Shown in pieces: positions 11,561 to 22,235 of a stretch of DNA of 64,000 nucleotides (positions are counted from its first letter, which is position 1; each line of letters starts with the position of its first letter). The notes under the pieces were generated by a model, which saw nothing but the letters and a program-made list of their open reading frames with translations, did not search any database and had not been told where the DNA came from. The translations under genes and the position numbers were made by a program. The stretch spans positions 35,501,001-35,565,000 of the forward strand of contig NC_080559.1 in NCBI RefSeq assembly GCF_030253575.1, given 5' to 3'. The DNA is from Rhododendron vialii. Lineage: Eukaryota > Streptophyta > Magnoliopsida > Ericales > Ericaceae.

Positions 11561-14500
11561 TAGATCAGTTAATTCTAACCATTTTCCGGTTCCAGCATCC
11601 AACGAATAAGACTGCAGGTCCCAGCTTCTTTCAAAGCTAATCTTTCCTGAAATATGACTCGACACATTAGGTTCATTATTCTTCGGTAGCAAGCGTAAGG
11701 ACAAAAATGATACATCGTGTCTTTAGAGTTCAAACCTGAAGGAACCCCCTAAAAGGAGCCAATCCTGTGCCAGGGCCAATCATGACAATGGGCACTTTAG
11801 TGTCGGTAGGAAGTTTGAAGTTAGATTGCCTAACGAAAATGGGTGCCCAGCTGCAATCACGGCTTTCCTCCAGTGGTACAGCATTCTGTAAAAGCACCAA
11901 AGGAGGATGGAATGCTTTAGTAGATTGCAAAACAGATTAGCTCAGATTACACAACAAGACAGGTGTAGAAAATTGGCTTTGTTCATGCAATAAATTTAGC
12001 TAATTAGGCCATGACATTAGTCCACTCGTCAACTTACGACTCCACGACGGAAAGTTAGAATACAACTATAAATTTATACCTTCATCCAAGTTGAACATAC
12101 TCCTTTGTGAATCCGTCCTGCTGGTGTTTTCTCATAAACTAGCGCACAGGTAACATGAATTCTAGATGGTGCCATCCTGTACAATACAATAAGATGTTGT
12201 AAGCATGCTACATGATTGGAAGCGAACAATGACGTCACAAGGAGAGCTCCCATTCCACTATATTCCACTAAGAGTGCATTACCTTCTCCAAAGACTGGTA
12301 GCATAGCATAGCAAAAGAATTTGTAAGAGGACTAAACTGACAACCGCTAGTCATGTAAAGAGGTGAAATGGTAGAATCTTTTCACCTGGGGGATGATGAA
12401 ATTGAATAATATATGGGCTGCAAGCGTGGGGCAACTGATGCAAAGAAAACTCCAAGTGGAGGCTTGGCCAATGAGAATTCTGCCATGACTTCAAGGAGAC
12501 TTCTTTGACCCGCAACTTCCCACTGCGTATATTCCTCCTGTAGATAGAATGTGCCCAATGCCCATTTAAGTACGATAATACGACATTGTTTGATAAGAAA
12601 ACTCGGAACAAAAAGACAACAAACCTTTCCAGCTGAAGATGCAAGATGTCTCAATCTCTCAGCTTCGCTTGGATCTGAAGCATGAGTGGTCAGGCAACTA
12701 ATGCAGACGGTGAAAGACATGCAAACGAGAAGTCAACTAATTGGAATACACAAATATTCCATCATCAACACACAAACAAAAATAGCAGACTACCTTCTTG
12801 GGAAAGGTCAAAAGATCCGAGTATCGAGTCAGTGCAGTTCTTAAAGTACAGGGTGGAAAAGGAGGGGGCAAAGAGCTTCCACTAAGAGGTGTTCCATCCT
12901 CTTTATCAGTGTGAACTGAGAAATATGTATGTGGTACCTTTTAGCCTCCTCCACGGTTTCAATCAAATTCTCACAGTACACACCAACATGATCACCAGTA
13001 TCATATCTGAGGAGAAAGGAAGAAAATAAAAATGAACGAACATGGTTATAGATTAATTAAACCTGCATGATCTCATCCGCGGTTATTTTAAATTCCAAAG
13101 GTAGTTGTTCCAGTTAAAGATAAAGCAGAATAAGTTGACAAAGTTTGTCATCACCAAACTACAATATCCTTCTCCAGGTGAAATAGGATTGCAACTTACG
13201 CAAGTCCAGTGCCAGAAATGTCAAATTCGAGATGGGTGCAAGAACGATCAGAGGCTGGAATATGAAGCTCCTTTCTCACAGCCACGTTTGACCTTAATTA
13301 AGACACAAAAAATTTGTCATTACAAAAGAGATAGCCATAATTAAGTGACAAACCAAAAGTACAAGACATTCTTCTGGTACCTGCATGGATGTTGAGCATC
13401 ATGGACAGCATGACCATTCGCCTTACTCAAGCTGCTATCTGACAGAGATGCATCTGTGCGGTCATGAACTACAACACGATATTCCAACACAGCAGCAGTG
13501 TAAGGAGTTGCAACAGTTGCGTCATCTTCATCCCGAAGCAACTGATCCAACTCGGGCCACAACGACTCCCGTCTACAATAGCAACATCTGATGAGAAATC
13601 ACTAACCTTGTATTTCCACATTTAACTTTAGCATAGTTTAAAGACAGGATGCTATGAATTCCAGGGAGTTTGTGTTCTTAGTACCAAGCAGCGAAGTCAT
13701 CTTCAATGCATTGATCATCATCCCCAAGACCCACTGGAACAAGACGCTTCCCACCTGCAATCGTTAGAATAAAGATCAAGTTATGTTGCTAAAAGAAACA
13801 TCAACTCAAAGTAAAAAGAACACAATGTGAAAGAGACAATCACATATGCCCTACATCTAGAGAAACATAGTTCCCCTACTAATACTTCGAAGTGTCATCT
13901 TTAATATCTGTTATTTCCCAGTGTAATAGCTAGCTCAGAACATCAGGACTATAGCTACAGTCCTAGAAAAGACATGTATCTCTGATACCATACAGCGAAG
14001 GGGCAAGGGGTATGCCTATATCTATTCTACTAATACTCTAGACAAATGTAAGTACCTTGAGGCATGCCCTACAGTAACAATACTCACTCCAACCACAATA
14101 ACCTTATGAATAACTAACTATATGTCAAAGCCATAATTTCTTAAAATATTGTACGACTCTCTTACTCTTACAAATGCACGTTTTACAATACAATAGCGAA
14201 ACAGTTATCTATGTACCTATGTTACTTGTTAGAAAAACATGTATATGCACTTATTTTAAGCAAAATCAACTAGGACTAGAGTCCTAACAGCCCATCCCTT
14301 CAGAAAAACTCATTACCATATCTTGGTGGGACCAAGTACAATAAGTGGTAACATCTGATAAAAATACATACAACAAATAATAAACCATCAGACTTTTAAG
14401 AAATTTCCAACACAAGGAGATGAAAAAGTATTACAATATTGTTTACAATGCTTAAGAAATCATTTGCAATAAACTTTACACAACAGTTACCACAGGAGGG

Positions 14501-16296
14501 AGGGAGGTAAAACAGGAAACAAAAACATACCCTGCTCAGCAAGGTCTTCATCCACCACTTTCGCTATCTGTATCATAGTAACACAAACAAAATTCAAACT
14601 TTTAGACAATAAGCACTAGATCTGCACGTATGCAAACACATAGAAGTGAGTGATGTTGATCCACAGAAGAAATTGAATTATAATCCGCACCTTATTGAAG
14701 TGTTCATACTGCCTGTTGCCAAGGCCAAACACCCCATCTGCAAGACTCTGAAGCCATTCCCCTCTCTCTTTACCCTGTAACCAATAATGAATAACAAGCC
14801 ATGAGCTCCCAAAATCTACTTTCTCGAAGAACCATGGTCCTGGAATCAATGGAATTCACCTCTGTAAACCATTTATAGAACCTGGCAGCATTGTCCGTTG
14901 GCTCACCATCTCCATATCTACACCAGAAGCGAAACAACCATAAAAGTTTAACACAAAGCTACATTCAAACAGTCCAGTATCAATATCCATTACTGTGTGT
15001 GTTTTAATTAACAGACAGATAGGAATTAAAACTCACGTGGCTAAAAAGAAAATTGACAAACTCTCTTTCTTCAACTTCTCCTCATATTCTTCGTCGTCCG
15101 CAGCATAATCATCCTATGAAACATTTGTTCGACCAAAACCCATCAACATCAAAATCAAGTGCCGTACACACTAAGAGGAAATTGTAAACTTATCAGACCA
15201 TCAAGGAGAAACGGCAAAAATAAAAATTCCAAACTCACCAAATCAACAACTCTAAACTTCACTTTTTCGAACCTCGCTTTTGCTTCGTCAACAAGTGCCT
15301 GCAAGTAATAGTAGTTGAATCACTCAAGCAAACAAACAATCACTCAAGCAAACAAACACAATAAGAAAGAAAAAAAACAATAATTCAACCACTCACGCAA
15401 CCAAATAAGAACATAATCAACCCAATACAATAATTCAAACAACAAATAGAGAGAACAGTAGAAAAGTTCGAACAAGGCTATGAATCAAATGATGAATGTG
15501 CTTACTCAGGCAACCAAATAACAATAAATGACAGTATTTTAATCAGCCAAACTATGAAAGACACAGGATACAAATCATACAACAAACAACAGTAATTCAA
15601 TCACTCAATCGAACAAATCACCTTGGATTAAAAAAATCAGTAATTCGACCACAACACCTTTTCCTGTGGGTAATTCACATGAATACCCTCAATTCATTTT
15701 TGGTATTTCGTATGCTAGCCATAAGTACAAGTCTCGGTCAATTTGTTAGTATTTAATTGAACATCCATCATACTTCCATTTTAAAAGTTGAACACCAAAC
15801 ACAAACTCACTCACTCATGATTTATGTGCTTAATTTCATTAGATGTGGATTTAAGAATAAGCTATATAAATATGTCTAACGAAAAAAGTTTAAATTGAAG
15901 TAGTAATTTAAACTGAGATACGATTTGTGTGCTTAGTTCCGTTAGATATGTAGTTAAAAATGTACATTTCAACATGCATTAATAATTCTCTCAAAAAAAA
16001 ACATGCATTAATTAACCTCTACAACTTAAATTTGATACTTCACGTGAAGCCATTACAACCGACCTTGGCGAAACCTTCAGCGGTGCCGGCCTGGGTGCCA
16101 TAGAAGACGGTGACCTTCTTCTTGTCGTCATCAATTTCCGGCTCTGGCTCCGTCTTCGGAATCATCGGCCCCGGCGGCTCTGGCGCCCTGGCTGAATTCT
16201 GGCCGGAAGATCTCCGCCACACTAGCACCGCGACGCACCCAATCAGCACCGCCACCGCCGTGGTCAGTACCATGAGCAACTCCCGATTCTCCACTA

Positions 16297-16418
16297 GCGC
16301 CTCCAGCCCCAATGCATCCACGCTCCTCCCCTAGAGGATGGCAGCCATCACGTCGAAGCGCCTCCAGCCCCAATGCATCCACGCTCCTCCCCTTGAGGAT
16401 GGCAGCCATCACGTCGAA
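16297..16418. repeat. 61-bp tandem duplication in reductase exon 1
   Basis: Bases 16297-16357 and 16358-16418 are identical except at one position (A at 16333 versus T at the matching site of the second copy). On the coding strand that mismatch turns AAG into TAG. Because 61 is not a multiple of three, the duplication also breaks the reading frame between the start codon at 16448 and the membrane-anchor coding sequence. Confidence 0.92.
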
Positions 16419-16653
16419 CGACGACATCTTCACCGAGCTCTGTTCCATGTCCTCAATTGTTGTGAGGCAGCTGATTTGTTAATTGTAGTGAGAGAAAGAG
16501 GAGAGAGAGCGTCTGGGTGCATGTGGTTTTGGTTCGAGGACTGGTGTAGTTGGAGAGACTCTCTTCCGATTGAAGAGAGCCACCAACACCCACAGAGAGG
16601 GAGAGGGAACAGTCTGGAGGGGCAGGCGTTTATTAACAACGCCTGGCCCCTAA

Positions 16654-17001
16654 GAGCATCTCCAATCTATCCAAAATATAGGATGGATGTAACACATTGA
16701 GGGGAGATTTTGTAATTTATTCTATTTTTTCTTCACTTTTTGTATTTTTTGGGAGAATTTTTGAGGGACCCATCGTCCTTTTTATAGTTTTGGAGGAATT
16801 TTGTATTCCAAATTTACTTTTGATCCTCCATTTTTAGAGGACCAAATTTACTTTTAGAGGACCAAACTCTAAAAAGGACGGTGGATCCCTCAAAAATTCT
16901 CCCAAAAATTACAAAAAGTGAAGAAAAAAGAGAATAAATTATTAAATCTCCCCTCAATGTGTCACATCCATCCTCTATTTTAGAGAAATAGAGAAATGCT
17001 C
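16654..17001. mobile_element. Tourist-like foldback MITE, copy 1
   Basis: Starts GAGCATCTCCAAT and ends ATGCTC, with TAA at 16651-16653 and again at 17002-17004. The left and right halves are near reverse complements of each other (for example the ATTGAGGGGAGATTTT arm), so the transcript could form a long hairpin. TAA target duplication and GAGCATC ends fit PIF/Harbinger-derived Tourist elements. Confidence 0.8.
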
Positions 17002-17004
17002 TAA

Positions 17005-17359
17005 GCATCTCCAATCCATTCAAAATAGATGATGGATGTAACACATTGAGGGGAGATTTTATAATTTATTCTATTTTTTCTTCACTTTTTGTATTTTTTG
17101 GGAGAATCTTTGAAGGACCCATCGTCCTTTTTAGAATTTTAGAGGAATTTTGTACTCCAAATTTACTTTTGATCCTCCATTTTTAGAGGACCAAATTTAC
17201 TTTTAGAGGACCAAACTCTAAAAAGGACGGTGGGTTCCTCAAAAATTCTCCCAAAAATTACAAAAAGTGAAGAAAAAATAAAATAAATTATAAAATCTCT
17301 CCTCAATGTGTCACATCCATCCTCTATTTTGAAGAAATAGAGGTGGATTGGAGATGCTC
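17005..17359. mobile_element. Tourist-like foldback MITE, copy 2
   Basis: Closely similar to the element just left of it, with the same foldback arms. It begins GCATCTCCAATCC (two end bases missing), ends GGATTGGAGATGCTC, and is followed by TAA at 17360-17362. It abuts its sister copy with only a shared TAA between them. Confidence 0.8.
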
Positions 17360-17362
17360 TAA

Positions 17363-17818
17363 GAGCATCCGCAATGGAAATAATCAAAATCGATAATCAA
17401 AATGTGCCACGTCAGCATTTGATTATCCATTTAGTTCATAATCTAATCTAACAAACTTGATCTCCACATTGGTTATTTTTATATTCCTATAAAAAAAAAC
17501 CCTACAATACGCAATGCATCTATGTCCAATTGCAAACGAGTTCCAATCACGCACCTGACCACACCAAATTATTCGTCTCGATGAGACGATTCTAATGTGA
17601 GATATTTTTTAATTTTTTAGTTTTGAATTTGGTTATTAGGTTTAGTTATTGAGTTTTGGTTATTAGTAAAAGTTGTTAAGTTTGGTTATTCGAAGGTCAA
17701 AATTTGATGAGTTGCTAAGAGGTTGCTAAGTTTGGTTATTACAATGTGAGCACTTTTTTTAGCAAACATTGTTAACTTTAGCAATTTTTTAGTTTTGATT
17801 ATTACATTGTGGATGCTC
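17363..17818. mobile_element. Tourist-like MITE of a second family
   Basis: Begins GAGCATCCGCAATGG and ends CATTGTGGATGCTC, flanked by TAA at 17360-17362 and 17819-17821. The core is a different AT-rich sequence from the two copies to the left, with GGTTATT/AATAACC motifs. No coding capacity. It completes a head-to-tail stack of three elements. Confidence 0.8.
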
Positions 17819-17825
17819 TAAGGAA

Positions 17826-18143
17826 GGATGATGCTATGTTATTCCCATCCATTTTGGAAAAATCGTAATTTTTTACATAAATTTACCATTAGAAGTATAA
17901 CTAAAATTAATTACAAGTATAACAGAACCCAAACAAAGCATAACTAAGAAATATCCAAAAAATCAACCAAGGCGTAACTAAACTCAATTAAGGTATAACA
18001 AAGTTATGTCTTGCTATAGTTTTGGTTATGCCTTGTTATGGTTTTGTTATACTTGTAATAGATTTTGGTTATACTCATAATGGTTTTGTTATGCTAAAAG
18101 TTACGTTGTCTCCAAAATGACCGGGGACACCGAAGTCATTCCC
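17826..18143. mobile_element. Mutator-like MITE, GGATGATGC family, copy 1
   Basis: Left end GGATGATGCTATGTTATTCC. Right end is an imperfect inverted copy containing GGGGACACCGAAGTCATTCC. Terminal repeats run about 50 bases. The interior is made of alternating GCATAAC/GTTATGC-type words. I see no matching target duplication at this copy, so its exact ends are uncertain. Confidence 0.6.
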
Positions 18144-18185
18144 CCTATGGATAGTAGTACTGAAGTACTATTTCAGATTTGCAAG

Positions 18186-18816
18186 TAGGTAATGACTTCA
18201 TTGTTAGAGATACCGTAATTTTTGACATAACAAAATCATTATGAGTATAACCAAAACTTATTACGAGCATAACCAAAACCATTATGAGCATAGCAGAACC
18301 ATAGTAAAGCATAACTTATTTGTTATGCTTTGGTTGGGTTTGGTTATGCCTTGGTTGATTTTTTTGATATTTCTTGGTTATACTTTGTTTGGGTTCGGTT
18401 ATTCTTGTAAGGATGATGCTATGGTATCCCCAGTCATTTTTGAGACATCGTAATTTTTGGCATAACTTCACCATTATGAGCATAACTAAAACCCATTACA
18501 AGCATAACCAAACCCAAATAAGGTATAACCAAGAAATATCCAAAAAACCAATCAAGGTATAACCAAACCCAACCAAAGCATAATAAACAAGTTATGCTTT
18601 GCTATGATTCTGTTATGCTCATAATGGTTTTGGTTATGCTCATAATAGGTTTTGGTTATACTCATAATGGTTTTGTTATGCCAAAAATTACGGTGTCTCC
18701 AAAATGATCGGGGACACCGAAGTCATTCCCTTCTTGTAATGGATTTTAGTTATGCTCATAATGGCGAAGTTATGTCAAAAATTACGGTGTCCCCAAAATG
18801 GTCGGGGACACCATAA
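18186..18816. mobile_element. Mutator-like MITE copy 2, interrupted by copy 3
   Basis: Outer arms, about 18186-18410 and 18731-18816, pair as imperfect inverted repeats around TACCGTAATTTTTGACATAAC and its complement. They are split by the nested element at 18411-18730. Interior words are the same CATAACC/GGTTATG type as the neighbouring copy. The outer ends are approximate. Confidence 0.55.
18411..18730. mobile_element. Mutator-like MITE copy 3, nested, with 9-bp target duplication
   Basis: A 320-bp element starting GGATGATGCTATGG and ending GACACCGAAGTCATTCCC. The arms align over about 55 bases, down to CGTAATTTTTGGCATAAC. It is bracketed by an exact 9-bp repeat TTCTTGTAA at 18402-18410 and 18731-18739. 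Nine-base duplications are typical of Mutator-like transposition, which classifies the family. Confidence 0.75.
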
Positions 18817-20524
18817 CACACGTCCTATAGATCCAACTATTTTTTTTCGCACAAATTTTAATAAATTTTTTCTTTAATTATTATTCTTATTTTTTTATTT
18901 ATCTTTTTTTATTAATTATCTAAAAAAAAAAGTTTCTCAAAATTTAAACCGAACTAGGTGGGTACACCAGTACACACTGCACTGTGATTGTACAATGAAG
19001 AGCCCCATAATTTGTTTAAAATCTCTTTCTATATATTTCTGTAACAAATCAGTTCAATCATATATTGGTATCCACCAAATGGTGCATCCATATTTGAGTG
19101 TACAAATGTGTTTTGTCAATATTGGGGCCCCACAACATAATAATTTATATTGTTCATTAAAGTTAAGTACTAAAATTTTAAGGCCCCGTTCCGGAACGTA
19201 AAATAATTACTTATTTTTTAAGAAGGCAATTTTAAGTTCAAAAATAATATGTTTACACAAATAATTTTTCTACCAATATGAAACTTGTTTAATAGATCTC
19301 ATCAAGATTTTTAATACGGTGCAAAAAAATTTGAAAAAATATTTTTTATTTATATTATTTTTTAGTTTGAAAATGTGAAATAAGCTGCTTATTTTTTAAG
19401 AAGGTTTCTGGAAGGAAGCCTAAGTTAGTTTGCAAAAAACAAGCTCAATCAAATCAAATAACTGTAGATGTTTTATTCAGTCATAATTTTCCTTTAAAAT
19501 CATGAATTCTAAATGAAAAGTTAAAAATTTGGATAAAGTACTTACAAATATCTTGTTGAATTGATTTTTTCAAAACAACACGAAAAATTATTCTTACAAT
19601 TAACGATGGCTTGGATTAATTGTGGGGAGGCTAAAGTGAGTCTCGCACACCCATTTTGTGCACAATCTATGCATAAAATGATTACCTAGCAAACCGCATC
19701 CAACAATTTGACTCTTCGCTGAACAACCCTTTCCGGAAAGATATTTTTGTCCAATCATGTAGTTGAAATTATTCGGGAACAAAGGTCTAAACACTTTTTA
19801 AGATGATACTTTGTGCAATACTGCAGTTGAAATTGCACAGAAACATAATTTAACCTCAATATTCTCTCTCTCTCTCTAATGTTGTGCCAAAAGTGTTAGA
19901 TACAACCCATAGGCCAGTGAAGTGTGGAGCAACTCTGATCTCAAACCCTGGTTTGAAGGGTTGTGTTGATGCAACCATCTATACGGCTGCGATGAATGTA
20001 AGCAACTCGTGCGTCCTAACTAGTATAGGGTGTGAGTCTCCCATATGTATATCAATTGCCTAATGTTGTATTCCACGGTGACATTTCTCTTTCTTGAAAC
20101 TAAATTTTGGCCAATCATACATGTGGGACGGTTATTTTGGTGGTACCAAACTTCCAAACTCTTTAGTTATGCATTGGAAAGTTTGCCGTCTGCCCACTAG
20201 AAATGAGCTTTTAATGTATTGAAAATTGGCTAATACTAAATCAATAGTAAGTCATACTTGAATTAATATCTATAAATTGCTACATAGGAGTATAAAGATA
20301 CTTTTTTGACCTGTAAAGCATAGACAAGCTAGCTAAGGGCACTGGGCACACTTGATAACTCTTGCTTCTTCTTGTTGGCTTATTTTTTTGTTTCGTCACT
20401 AAATCTATATTTTTTATACACAAAATAAATATGTAAGATAAATAACCAATGATTACCAAACGTGATGTAAATATAAAAAGACAGCTTTTGGTAGAACAAA
20501 TAATAATATATACTACTATTCAAC

Positions 20525-20985
20525 AAGGGAGTTCCGAGTCCGGCTCATTTCCAATCATTGGAGAGAACACTTTCCAATTCCTGTCTGTAAAAAAATTTTA
20601 AGATCTCATGTCAATGATCGAAACAGTACATTTTGTTTTATTTGTTGAGAACATGAAGTACTATACCAAAAATTAAGTTTATTGGACGTCATTAGATATG
20701 ATTTCGGAACACATTATCTTGCAAAATGGAGTATGATATTGCAACACTAGAACAAAACCCCTTTCTAAATTTTTTGCAATATAAATCTGTTTCGAAATCA
20801 TATCAAACGATAATTGATCAAACTGATTTTTGGCATGCTTGATGCTCTCAGTGAATTATAAATTATAAACGGTTCTGATTATGGAAGTATGATTAAAAAA
20901 GTTTTTTTCAAATCGAGACTGAAGAGGGTGTTCTCTCCTGTCCATTTAAAGAGATTGGTGGAGAGCTGGGCTCATTTCTCCGGCC
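20525..20985. repeat. Possible diverged foldback element
   Basis: Near 20555-20575 the sequence GGAGAGAACACTTTCC recurs as its complement around 20925-20942 (GGGTGTTCTCTCC). The inner section holds AAGTTTATTGGACGTCATT and TTGATCAAACTGATTTTTGGCATGC. Related, diverged words recur at about 34720-34945. Ends and class are uncertain. Confidence 0.3.
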
Positions 20986-21833
20986 GTAACCTTGTTTTGG
21001 TTGGTGTTTTCAATAGTAAAATTTACTAACCCAAAGCTAAAGCAATCTTATGATTCAATTCACTTTTTCTGCTTTCTTTACAAATTTGAATACAGGAACA
21101 CCCATTTGCCCTACAAATTTTCCTAGTATGAGCATGTCAAGGAAATACAAGCTATTTTTTTGGCATTGCTATTTTCATACAAAAAGTCTAGTTAATTTCT
21201 AAAGCTGATTAGGAGTAATTTGCTATAGATGTTACGAGATTTTGCAAAGTTTTATTTTTTGCATTAAACAAGATTACATTACAATGACAAACAAAGTTTG
21301 AAGAGCGAGTTCAATAATTAAGTGACCTTCTGATAAGCCGATTGATTTTAACAAAATGAGTTTGTAGTTGCACCAGAACAATATTATTGATTTTTTTTAC
21401 CGGTTAGAAAGTTACATAATTACTTTTTACTTCCAAGAGAATAGAATCCTCAAAGATTAACTCTGAATTTGTTAAAATAAAACTCAATAACGTATGATCT
21501 AACTTATTTTCCTAAAGCTACAGAAAAGACTATTTCCCCCTCCAATTTGCTTCTGGCATCTTTCAACTCATACTTTATTCCTTCATTTTTCTATATTTTG
21601 GAGGGTCATTCTCCTCCGATTCATTTTTCGAAACTCTTGCTTATTTTAAAAGATGAATGTTCTTCAAATACAGACGATGGAAGAAAAAATAGAGAACGTA
21701 CTTATTAAATGCTTAAAACTCATTTGACATTCATTTTATAAGATTAGAACTGTATTGTTTAACCTTTTTTTTTTTATAATATTTAGAAGGAGATAAATAT
21801 AAAATATATCAAAAATACTCCGTAACAATGTAC

Positions 21834-22046
21834 TACTTCCTATTTTTCTAAATAAATGTCCGGCACGTAAAATTAGGCTTTACAAAACATGCATATTTTT
21901 TATTAATTTTTTTTTTCTTCACAATTTAATAGAACTTATTGCTATCTATTGATTTGTGAAAAAATTGAATTTTTTTAACAAAACAAATGCATCTTTTTTA
22001 AGGTTTAATTTTGTACGCCGGACACTTATTTAGGGACGGAGGGAGT
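21834..22046. mobile_element. Stowaway-type MITE
   Basis: Left arm CTTCCTATTTTTCTAAATAA continues into ATGTCCGGC. The right arm carries GCCGGACACTTATTTAGGG and then ACGGAGGGAG, its imperfect complement. TA lies at the outer borders. The element ends about 190 bases upstream of the ADIP-like start codon, so it may sit in that promoter. End points are good to a few bases only. Confidence 0.7.
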
Positions 22047-22235
22047 GGTAATTTGGAAGAATTTACCACCGAACCGTTCCAATTTTCCTGAAATTCAATA
22101 ATTTCAAATTTCCCCACTATTCAGATCTACCTTTTCTTCACAAGACTCCCGCTGCGCTGACTCTCCAGTGTGCTCCCCCTTAAACCCCCGCGCAATCTCT
22201 CCAAAATCCTCCGAAACCCCTCTCAAATCTCGACA

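Larger units (their letters stand above)
10187..16448 (-). pseudogene. NADPH-cytochrome P450 reductase pseudogene (ATR2-like, intron-containing)
   Basis: Exon remnants in order: 16448-16064, 15298-15239, 15113-15037, 14917-14860, 14774-14691, 14567-14531, 13754-13685, 13572-13381, 13292-13200, 13006-12794, 12707-12625, 12537-12386, 12176-12080, 11885-11736, 11646-11580, 11254-11132, 11040-10945 and 10267-10187. They cover the whole family: membrane anchor, FMN domain ([46 protein letters not shown]), FAD domain ([20 protein letters not shown]), NADPH domain ([32 protein letters not shown]) and C-terminal GRYLRDVW. A working enzyme would pass electrons to ER P450s. Lesions: a 61-bp tandem duplication in exon 1 that shifts the frame, with TAG in one copy; TGA across the 13685/13572 junction; a frameshift near 12943; the acceptor before 12707 is CG and that exon has a one-base loss; about 11 bases lost in 11646-11580; six codons lost near 10959; the acceptor before 10267 is CG. 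Neighbouring genes show no such damage, so sequencing error is unlikely to explain all of it. Confidence 0.85.
18817..22235. other. AT-rich intergenic region upstream of the ADIP-like gene
   Basis: No convincing gene. It contains a Stowaway MITE at its right end (21834-22046), a weak inverted-repeat block near 20525-20985, T-rich runs, and the 5' UTR/promoter of the gene starting at 22236. Open frames here are short and lack family resemblance. Confidence 0.5.

Noticed and set aside
16040-16321. Alternative start for the reductase giving an intact first exon
   Set aside because: The codon at 16321 is GTG, not ATG, so it is not a normal plant start; the frame is simply what remains after the TAG in the duplicated copy.
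17361-18816. Possible CRISPR-like array from the repeated CATAACC words
   Set aside because: The repeats are inverted, irregularly spaced and part of MITE arms; the genome is a plant's.
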